From a virus: 22,177 bases of DNA. This document shows, one piece after another, positions 22,076-22,177 of this stretch. The translations under genes and the position numbers were made by a program. Within the stretch, counting starts at the first letter, position 1, and every line of letters starts with the position of its first letter. The stretch is taken from the IMG/VR virus record IMGVR_UViG_3300000928_001353, positions 1 through 22,177 of that record; one strand, 5' to 3'. Below the pieces are notes generated by a model. That model saw only the letters and a list, made by a program, of their open reading frames with translations, was not told the origin of the DNA and did not search any database.

Positions 22076-22177
22076 CCTACAAATGCTTTCTCTTGTACAA
22101 ATGTACCTGCTTCTTTGTTAGTACCTTCTTTGAATCCCCAGCCATCAAACATATTAGCTACTTCTTTATTAAAGTCT
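22072..22177 (-). CDS. Unidentified protein, C-terminal 34 residues (runs off the right edge)
   Basis: An open minus-strand frame enters from the right edge, reads DFNKEVANMFDGWGFKEGTN and then KEAGTFVQEKAFVG, and stops at TGA 22072-22074. The codons look like ordinary coding sequence, and the end is acidic and aromatic-rich. No family was recognised. The stop overlaps the -35 element of the uvsE promoter and the TTG of the possible microprotein. Confidence 0.7.
   Translation of the reverse strand, partial: DFNKEVANMFDGWGFKEGTNKEAGTFVQEKAFVG

Overview
The window looks like part of the genome of a T4-type marine myovirus with an AT-rich genome. A cyanophage or a SAR11-infecting pelagiphage is most likely; the sequence does not decide which. 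The grounds are a run of very large phage fibre or baseplate-type proteins, T4-like late promoter motifs (ATAAATA) just upstream of several of them, an A-type iron-sulfur carrier and a UvsE-type UV endonuclease of the kind known in marine T4-like phages, and tight packing with overlapping start and stop codons. These family assignments come from reading the translations; no database search was run.

Almost everything is transcribed leftward (minus strand). In transcription order from the right edge: the 3' end of an unidentified gene; a possible 49-residue TTG-start microprotein; uvsE (20829-21932); a gap of about 260 nt; a 54-residue membrane microprotein (20404-20568); a convergent plus-strand zinc-ribbon gene (20116-20403); an IscA/HesB-like carrier (19690-20055); a 2360-residue fibre-like protein (12595-19677); a 211-residue fibre-like protein (11960-12595); a 2301-residue protein with a complete subtilisin-like protease at its N-terminus (5035-11940); a 180-residue protein (4463-5005); a 1114-residue protein with putative Ig-like domains (1116-4460); a 189-residue structural-type protein (514-1083); a 77-residue helical protein (281-514); and the 5' end of another gene at the left edge.

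The structural genes form one late block. Late promoter-like motifs precede the IscA-like, 180-residue and 189-residue genes, and a perfect TATAAATA lies inside the 211-residue gene ahead of the protease gene. Three of the proteins (2360, 211 and 180 residues) begin with versions of the same short module (IG...N.G.GD.LR.AF.K.N.NF.E), and the 189-residue protein has a looser relative. This suggests that they dock to a common structure.

The most unusual object is the 2301-residue protein. It has an I9-like propeptide and a Ser/His/Asp protease, followed by Calx-beta-like repeats, two related glycine-rich modules, a beta-propeller-like stretch and a cupredoxin-like domain with amicyanin-type copper ligands (H...CxxHxxM). 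No tRNA, CRISPR array, insertion sequence or integrase was seen.
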